Origin: CANJIV01 sp046330225
GTDB lineage: Bacteria; Actinomycetota; Thermoleophilia; Solirubrobacterales; Solirubrobacteraceae
Length of the DNA: 64,000 bases
Direction: 5' to 3'
Assembly: GCA_046330225.1 (NCBI GenBank)
Contig: JAXLTD010000003.1
Coordinates: 124,001-188,000 of the forward strand
Part shown: piece by piece, positions 57,935 to 64,000 of the stretch
Layout of the letters: every line of letters begins with the position of its first letter
How positions within the stretch are numbered: the first letter of the stretch is position 1
Position numbers and translations under genes: made by a program
Notes under the pieces: model-generated
The model's database searches: none
Told to the model about the DNA's origin: nothing
What the model saw: the letters and a program-made list of their open reading frames with translations, nothing else

Positions 57935-58675
57935 TCAGGCGGCGCCGCCGGCCCGCCCGGCGGCGACGAGCGCCGGCACGGTCACGAACTCCGCGCCGCG
58001 GGCGCCGAGCGTCGTCAGGATCGCCTCGGTGGCGGCGAGCGAGCGGAAGCGGTCGGCGGCCGGCTTGCGGTGGTGGCCGTCGTGGAGCAGGACGATGTCC
58101 CCGCTGCGGGCGCGCTCGCCGCGGGCGGCGATCGACGCCGCGGTTTCCCGGGGACGCCAGTCCCAGCCGGTGACCGACCACAGGACCGGCACGTAGCCCG
58201 CGGCGCGCAGGGTGCGCAGCGTCCCGGGGCGCCGGCGCCCGTACGGGGGCCGCATGAGCGCCGCGCCGTCGACCGTGGCGAGCTCGACGCCGGCGGCCTC
58301 GATCGCGTCGCGGGTCCGGCGCAGCTCCTCGCGCACCTCGCCGGCCCGGCGCCGCGGCAGCGACGGGTGCGACCAGGTGTGGTTCCCGACGGCATGGCCG
58401 CCGGCCGCCAGCTCGCGCAGGAGCGCCGGCTCGCGCGCGGCGAAGCGGCCGACGCTGAAGAACGTGGCCTTGGCGCCGTGGCGCTCCAGCGCCGCGAGGA
58501 GCAGCGGCGTCACGCGCGGGTTGGGCCCGTCGTCGTAGGTGAGGGCGATGCGCGGCCCGGCCCCGGGGACCCGGGAGATCGTGGCGCCGTACAGCTGCGA
58601 GGTCGGCGACTGGCCGTGGTACCAGAGGAAGGTGGCGCCCGCCGCGGCGCCCGCGGCCGCGCAGGGCATCCGCAT
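57935..58675 (-). CDS. polysaccharide deacetylase (CE4)
   Basis: A 246-aa NodB-domain protein with a short N-terminal hydrophobic segment: IALTYDDGPNPRVTPLLLAA (motif 1), GNHTWSHPSLPRRRAG (His pair), ALMRPPYGRRRPGTLRTLRA (motif 3), WSVTGWDWRP and VLLHDGHH (last His). All metal and catalytic motifs appear intact. Convergent to the phospholipase gene (8 bp apart). A TAGCGT box (58683-58688, minus) lies 7 nt before the ATG. Confidence 0.92.
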   Translation of the reverse strand: MRMPCAAAGAAAGATFLWYHGQSPTSQLYGATISRVPGAGPRIALTYDDGPNPRVTPLLLAALERHGAKATFFSVGRFAAREPALLRELAAGGHAVGNHTWSHPSLPRRRAGEVREELRRTRDAIEAAGVELATVDGAALMRPPYGRRRPGTLRTLRAAGYVPVLWSVTGWDWRPRETAASIAARGERARSGDIVLLHDGHHRKPAADRFRSLAATEAILTTLGARGAEFVTVPALVAAGRAGGAA

Positions 58676-58682
58676 GGCCGGG

Positions 58683-58688
58683 ACGCTA
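58683..58688 (-). promoter_or_regulatory. -10 element TAGCGT of the second deacetylase gene
   Basis: On the minus strand TAGCGT ends 7 nt before the ATG at 58675. Confidence 0.5.
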
Positions 58689-58755
58689 GCCCATGGCGGC
58701 CGCCGGCCCGCGGGCGCCGCCGGCCCGCGCCGTTGCTAGGCTTCCGCCGGTCCCA

Positions 58756-58828
58756 GGGCGATTAGCTCAGCTGGGAGAGCGCCGCCTCGACAAGGCGGAG
58801 GTCACTGGTTCGAGCCCAGTATCGCCCA
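58756..58828 (+). tRNA. tRNA-Val (anticodon GAC)
   Basis: Acceptor GGGCGAT/ATCGCCC, D-arm GCTCAGCTGGGAGAGC, anticodon stem CCGCC/GGCGG around loop TCGACAA (anticodon GAC), T-arm CACTGGTTCGAGCCCAGT, discriminator A. The 3' CCA is not encoded. Confidence 0.96.
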
Positions 58829-58833
58829 CTGCA

Positions 58834-58870
58834 CGAAGCGCCCCGTACGTACGGGGCGCTTCGCCGTTTT
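58834..58870 (+). terminator. tRNA-Val intrinsic terminator
   Basis: A perfect 30-nt palindrome (arm GAAGCGCCCCGTAC) at 58834-58863 followed by GCCGTTTT, starting six nt after the tRNA 3' end. Confidence 0.85.
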
Positions 58871-58923
58871 CCGGGCTGGGTCCGCGCGCGGGGCCAGGGC
58901 TGGCCGCCGGCGCCCGGCGGTAG

Positions 58924-58929
58924 TAGGGT
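58924..58929 (+). promoter_or_regulatory. -10 element TAGGGT upstream of the collagen-like gene
   Basis: TAGGGT lies 89 nt before the ATG at 59019, leaving a leader with GAGGAGG just before the start. The leader has no recognised element. Confidence 0.35.
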
Positions 58930-59018
58930 CGCGACCGTGTGCGCGCCGACCCTGTTCGGCCGCAGCGGGGGCGGGGGACGTCATCCCGCAGAGCACGCCG
59001 AGCAACCGAGGAGGTCCC

Positions 59019-59720
59019 ATGCAACGCCTTCGTCGTCGGTCGCCGTCACCGGCCCTGGTGGTGGCGTTCATCGCGCTGTTCGCCGCTGCCGGCGGCGGCT
59101 GGGCGGTCGCGGCCCAGAACGCCGCAACCACGATCCGCGCCTGCGTGAGCAAGAGCACCGGCGCGGTCCGCCTGGCCAGTCGCTGCAAGCGCAAGACCGA
59201 GCGGACCGTCTCCTGGAACGCCGCCGGCCGCACCGGGCTGCGCGGCGCGCAGGGGCCGCCCGGCCCGGCCGGGCCCTCCGCCGTGTTCGAGGCAGACCGT
59301 GACGGCGGCTCAGGCGGGGCAGCCGACGGGGTGGAGCAGCAGATCGCCACGCTGAACCTCCCGGCGGGCACCTACACCATCACCGGCAAGGCGAGAATCA
59401 CCAGGCAGGGCGCGGGCGCCACCATCGGCAGCTGCACGCTGGCGGCCGGCACGGACACCGACACCGCAAACGCATTGCTGTCGCAGACGCTGACCATCGG
59501 CTCGACCGTCGTCGCGCAGGTCTCCCACACGTTCCCGGCAGCGGGGGCGGCGACGCTGACCTGCACCGCGATCGGCGGCTCCTGGGTCGCCGACAAGGCG
59601 AAGGTGATCGCCATCAAGGCCGGCACCCTCACCCGCACCGCGGTCACGGGGGGGGGGGGGGGGGGCCGCCCCCCCCCCCCCCCGCCCGCGGCGCCGCGCC
59701 GCGCCGGCGGCGGGGGTTGA
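59019..59720 (+). CDS. exported protein with short collagen-like segment
   Basis: Up to 233 aa. N-terminal signal or anchor (PALVVAFIALFAAAGGGWAV), a small domain with CVSKSTGAVRLASRCKRKTE (Cys pair), a GAQGPPGPAGPS collagen-like tract, then a beta-rich domain (LNLPAGTYTITGKARITRQ, SCTLAAGTDTDTAN, SQTLTIGSTVVAQVSHTF, LTCTAIGGSW). This organisation recurs in Thermoleophilia surface proteins. The last 25 residues come from the G18/C15 tract and are probably not real; the natural stop is likely lost. Confidence 0.7.
   Translation: MQRLRRRSPSPALVVAFIALFAAAGGGWAVAAQNAATTIRACVSKSTGAVRLASRCKRKTERTVSWNAAGRTGLRGAQGPPGPAGPSAVFEADRDGGSGGAADGVEQQIATLNLPAGTYTITGKARITRQGAGATIGSCTLAAGTDTDTANALLSQTLTIGSTVVAQVSHTFPAAGAATLTCTAIGGSWVADKAKVIAIKAGTLTRTAVTGGGGGGRPPPPPPAAPRRAGGGG
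59648..59683. other. G18-CCG-C15 homopolymer tract, probable artefact
   Basis: Eighteen G (59648-59665), then CCG, then fifteen C (59669-59683). No other run of this length occurs in the window. It may mark an erroneous join between flanking sequences. Confidence 0.75.
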
Positions 59721-59728
59721 CCCGTAGG

Positions 59729-59742
59729 CGAACATACGTTCG
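59729..59742. promoter_or_regulatory. LexA / SOS box
   Basis: CGAACATACGTTCG matches the Gram-positive SOS box CGAACRNRYGTTYG at every defined position. It overlaps the first base of the GTG start at 59742. A possible -35 TTGACC lies at 59717-59722. Confidence 0.7.
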
Positions 59743-60047
59743 TGACGAGCGAAGGATCGCCAGCCGCCCGCCTGCGCCGCGCCATCGCGAACCGGTCGCT
59801 GGTCCAGGTGCGGTCGGCGGCTGCCGAGGTCGCGCACGTGGATCTGCGCGACGCGGCGGCGATCCTGGCGCTCATCGCCGACGCCGAGCGCGGCAGCTAC
59901 GAGGCCGCGGCGGTCCGGTGGCTCGGGCGCCTGGCGCTCGAGCGCCCGGACATCGGCCTGGAGGAGATCGGGGCGGCGCTCGACGCGCTGGAGGACCTTC
60001 CGGGCGACGCCGCGGCCCTCGTGAGCCTGCGCGCGCTGGCCGGGTGA
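59742..60047 (+). CDS. small conserved protein, probably SOS-regulated
   Basis: A 101-aa helical protein: PAARLRRAIANRSLVQVRSA, VDLRDAAAILALIADAERGS, YEAAAVRWLGRLALERPDIG and EEIGAALDALEDLPGD. No catalytic motif. The GTG start coincides with a LexA box, so DNA damage control is likely, but the box lies 46 bp after the suspect homopolymer tract. Function unknown. Confidence 0.65.
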   Translation: MTSEGSPAARLRRAIANRSLVQVRSAAAEVAHVDLRDAAAILALIADAERGSYEAAAVRWLGRLALERPDIGLEEIGAALDALEDLPGDAAALVSLRALAG

Positions 60048-60085
60048 CGGCGCGCGGAGGCGGCGCAGCCGCCGCGGCGAGCGGG

Positions 60086-60091
60086 TAGCGT
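60086..60091 (+). promoter_or_regulatory. -10 element TAGCGT of the DUF1254 gene
   Basis: TAGCGT ends 7 nt before the ATG at 60099. Confidence 0.5.
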
Positions 60092-60098
60092 CGCCCGG

Positions 60099-61493
60099 AT
60101 GCGCCGCCTCGCCGCCGCCGCTGCCGTGCTCGCCGCCGTCCTGGCCGGTGCCGGCCCCGCGCACGCCGACGACGCCGCCGACCGGGCCCGCGCGACCGCG
60201 CTCGGGATCGAGGCCTATGAGTACGGGATCCCGCTGCTGGAGTTCCTGCGCATCCGCCGCCAGCAGACGAGCGTGACGGTCCCGAACGGGCGCGGCGACG
60301 CGCCGGTCAACCAGATCGGACGGGCGGCCCTCGTGCGGCCCGAGGACCGGATCATCCCCGCGCCCAGCACCGACACGCTCTACACCGTCATCCACCTCGA
60401 TCTGGCCCGCGAGCCGCAGGTCCTCCACGTCCCGCCGCAGGGCCGCCGCTACTTCACGTTCGAGTTCATCGATCCCTACACGAACGTCTTCGCCTACGTC
60501 GGGACCCGCGCCACCGGGTCCCAGGGCGGCGACTTCGCGATCACCGGCCCCGGCTGGCACGGCCGGCTGCCCCGGGGCGTGCGCCGGATCCGCTCGCCGT
60601 TCCGGCGCGCCTGGGTCGGCGGGCGCACGCTGCTGCGCGGCCCGTCGGACCTCGCGGCGGCCCAGCGCGTGCAGCGCGGCTACCGCCTCGTGCCGCTCAG
60701 CCGCTACGGCACGGCGTGGACGCCGCCGCGGCCGCGCCGGATCGTCATGACGCCGCGCCGCGCCGTCACGCCCGAAGGCCTGGCCTTCTTCGACGCCCTC
60801 GGGAAGGCGCTGGCGGAGAATCCGCCGCCCGCTCGCGACGCGCCCCTGCTGCGGCGCCTGGCCGCGGTGGGGATCGGGCCGGGCCGCGCGCCGTCGCGGG
60901 ACGGGCTGCCGGCCGCGGTCCGCGAGGGCCTCGCCGCGGCCGTCCCGGCGGCCAAGGCCCAGATCCAGCGGGCGCTCTTCGGGTTCATCGCCCGGGCGCC
61001 GGCGGCGGCGAACGGCTGGGTCGTGCCGAAGCCGAACACCGGCGCCTTCGGGACCGACTACGAGAGCCGCGCGCTGCTCGCCGTCTACGGGATCGGGGCG
61101 AACCGGCCCGTGGAGTCGATCTATCCGACCGCGTTCACCGACCGGACCGGCGCGCTCCTGAGCGGCGGCTCGCGCTACGTGCTGCGCTTCGCGCCGGGGC
61201 AGCTTCCGCCGGTCCGCTACTTCTGGTCGGTGACGCTGTACGACGCCAACCTCTTCGTGGTGCCGAACCCGATCCGCCGCTTCGCCGTCGGGGATCGCAC
61301 CCCCGGGCTGCGTCGCCGGGCCGACGGCTCGCTCGAGATCGCGATCCAGACCGGACGGCCGGCGTCCGGGACCGCGAACTGGCTGCCCGCGCCGGCGTCG
61401 GGGCGGTTCGTGCTCGTCATGCGCCTCTACGGCCCGTCGGGCCGGGTGCTGCGCGGGCGCTGGCCGCTCCCGACGGTCACGAAGGCCGGGTAG
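60099..61493 (+). CDS. exported DUF1254/DUF1214 protein
   Basis: A 464-aa protein with a cleavable signal peptide (LAAAAAVLAAVLAGAGPAHA|D). The DUF1254 N-terminal half contains YEYGIPLLEFLRIR, IIPAPSTDTLYTVIHLDL and YFTFEFIDPYTNVFAYVGT; the DUF1214 C-terminal half has YFWSVTLYDANLFVVPNPIR, SLEIAIQTGRPASGTANWLP and FVLVMRLYGPSG. Such two-domain proteins are common secreted proteins of unknown activity. Confidence 0.9.
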   Translation: MRRLAAAAAVLAAVLAGAGPAHADDAADRARATALGIEAYEYGIPLLEFLRIRRQQTSVTVPNGRGDAPVNQIGRAALVRPEDRIIPAPSTDTLYTVIHLDLAREPQVLHVPPQGRRYFTFEFIDPYTNVFAYVGTRATGSQGGDFAITGPGWHGRLPRGVRRIRSPFRRAWVGGRTLLRGPSDLAAAQRVQRGYRLVPLSRYGTAWTPPRPRRIVMTPRRAVTPEGLAFFDALGKALAENPPPARDAPLLRRLAAVGIGPGRAPSRDGLPAAVREGLAAAVPAAKAQIQRALFGFIARAPAAANGWVVPKPNTGAFGTDYESRALLAVYGIGANRPVESIYPTAFTDRTGALLSGGSRYVLRFAPGQLPPVRYFWSVTLYDANLFVVPNPIRRFAVGDRTPGLRRRADGSLEIAIQTGRPASGTANWLPAPASGRFVLVMRLYGPSGRVLRGRWPLPTVTKAG

Positions 61494-61527
61494 CCCGCGG
61501 CGGGCTCCCCGCTCGGATGGCCGGCCG

Positions 61528-61533
61528 TAGGAT
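61528..61533 (+). promoter_or_regulatory. -10 element TAGGAT of the thioesterase gene
   Basis: TAGGAT ends 7 nt before the GTG at 61541 and lies downstream of the ATG at 61517, which argues for the GTG start. Confidence 0.5.
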
Positions 61534-61540
61534 CTCCGGC

Positions 61541-61933
61541 GTGCACGAGAAGGAGATGGAGATCCGCTGGCGCGACATGGACGCCTTCGGCCACGTGAAC
61601 AACTCCGTGTTCCTCACCTACCTGGAGGAAGTCCGCGACGAGTGGCTGGAGCGGGCCGTGCTGCCGGTCGGCGGCAACACCTGGAACTTCGTCCTGGCCC
61701 GCGTCGCGATCGACTTCCGCTCCGAGATCACGCAGGAGGACGACGTCATCGTGGGGCGGTGCGGGCTCGTGCGGCTCGGCACCGGCAGCGTCACGACGCG
61801 CGAGGAGATCCGCACCCGCGACGGCCGCCTCGTCGCCGAGGCCGAGTCGGTGCTCGTCGCCTTCGACCAGGAGTCCCGGGCCGCGCGGACGATCACCGAC
61901 GCCGAGCGGGCCGGGTTCGAGGCCGTGGCCTGA
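61541..61933 (+). CDS. acyl-CoA thioesterase (4-hydroxybenzoyl-CoA thioesterase family)
   Basis: A 130-aa hot-dog-fold protein: IRWRDMDAFGHVNNSVFLTY carries the catalytic Asp of the YbgC/4HBT family (DxDxxGHVNN), followed by FVLARVAIDFRSEITQEDDV, GSVTTREEIRTRDGRLVAEA and a short C-terminus. Hydrolyses an acyl-CoA thioester in the cytosol. Start set at GTG 61541 from the -10 box and the usual family N-terminus. Confidence 0.92.
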   Translation: MHEKEMEIRWRDMDAFGHVNNSVFLTYLEEVRDEWLERAVLPVGGNTWNFVLARVAIDFRSEITQEDDVIVGRCGLVRLGTGSVTTREEIRTRDGRLVAEAESVLVAFDQESRAARTITDAERAGFEAVA

Positions 61934-61942
61934 CGGACGGGC

Positions 61943-61948
61943 TACGCT
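61943..61948 (+). promoter_or_regulatory. -10 element TACGCT of yceH
   Basis: TACGCT ends 6 nt before the GTG at 61955. Confidence 0.55.
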
Positions 61949-61954
61949 GCCGCC

Positions 61955-62671
<717 letters not shown>

Positions 62672-62680
62672 GATCGCGCC

Positions 62681-63742
<1,062 letters not shown>

Positions 63743-63752
63743 GCGGCCCGGC

Positions 63753-64000
63753 TCAGCCCCCGGCCGAGGCGCGGTCCGCTGGGCGCTCCGCCCGCAGACG
63801 CCAGGCCTTGGCGAAGGCCTCGACGACGGACGGGTCGAACTGGGCTCCCGAGCGCCGGCGCAGCTCGGCGAGGGCCCGGCCCGGCCCGACGCCCTTGCGG
63901 TAGGCCCGATCGGCGAGCATCGCGTCGAACGCGTCGCAGACGGCGATCACGCGAGCCTCGACGGGGATCGCGTCGCCGGCGAGGCCGTCCGGGTAGCCGG
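63753..64000 (-). CDS. HD-GYP domain phosphodiesterase (partial, C-terminal end)
   Basis: The minus-strand frame is open to the window end and carries YPDGLAGDAIPVEARVIAVC, DAFDAMLADRAYRKGVG and SGAQFDPSVVEAFAKAW, the C-terminal part of HD-GYP domains that hydrolyse c-di-GMP. The HD motif and N-terminal domains lie beyond the window. Convergent to the esterase gene (10 bp). Together with the GGDEF-EAL protein at 52258 it shows active c-di-GMP signalling. Confidence 0.9.
   Translation of the reverse strand, partial: GYPDGLAGDAIPVEARVIAVCDAFDAMLADRAYRKGVGPGRALAELRRRSGAQFDPSVVEAFAKAWRLRAERPADRASAGG

Overview
The window is very GC-rich bacterial chromosome with dense, short-spaced genes, many GTG and 4-bp ATGA/GTGA overlaps, a WhiG-type sigma factor, an actinobacterial housekeeping gene order, short-leader promoters and many polyA/P-rich linkers. 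This fits Actinomycetota, most likely class Thermoleophilia (Solirubrobacterales-like). The class assignment is an inference from gene style; no rRNA is present to confirm it.

Layout. (1) 1-3130: housekeeping block recG (partial) - rsmD - coaD - coiled-coil protein. (2) 3138-22698: accessory block between the coiled-coil gene and yceD, which are usually close neighbours in Actinobacteria. It holds a TMEM175-like channel, an acylphosphatase, a coiled-coil PD-(D/E)XK protein, a tyrosine phosphatase, an acyl-CoA synthetase, an ECF sigma/anti-sigma pair, a MOSC protein with a zinc dehydrogenase, a PhoP/PhoR-like two-component pair with a PHO-box-like repeat, small membrane proteins, and a divergent two-armed cluster (15439-22698): Mo-cofactor/cytochrome b fusion, sugar epimerase, PQQ-type beta-propeller lipoprotein, polytopic membrane protein, GT2, DUF2064 and a methyltransferase. 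(3) 22653-40285: core run yceD-rpmF-plsX-acpP-rnc-smc, then ftsY, NfeD/SPFH, ffh-rpsP-khpA-rimM-trmD-rplS-lepB-rnhB, yraN, comM-dprA. (4) 40317-51477: ilvD, HAD phosphatase, L,D-transpeptidase, xerD-like recombinase, whiG, EF-G paralogue, RNase HI, polysaccharide deacetylase, and a tiny LPXTG protein behind a highly structured leader. (5) 51630-64000: PH-like protein, three tRNA genes (Gly-GCC, Cys-GCA, Val-GAC), GGDEF-EAL protein, an MBL hydrolase/TetR pair with two operators, beta-carbonic anhydrase, phospholipase D, a second deacetylase, a collagen-like surface protein ending in a G18/C15 tract, a LexA-box gene, DUF1254, thioesterase, yceH, an HSL-type esterase and a partial HD-GYP gene.

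Regulation. About twenty genes carry a TANNNT box 6-10 nt before an ATG/GTG with no Shine-Dalgarno sequence, which points to widespread leaderless transcription and fixes several start codons. Two genes (rnc and the gene at 51630) have no in-frame ATG/GTG/TTG early enough and appear to start at CTG.

Sequence quality. smc is broken by four same-direction frame changes within about 180 bp, and the G18-CCG-C15 tract near 59650 looks like a sequencing or assembly artefact, so the join there should be treated with caution. No CRISPR array, insertion sequence or prophage was seen.
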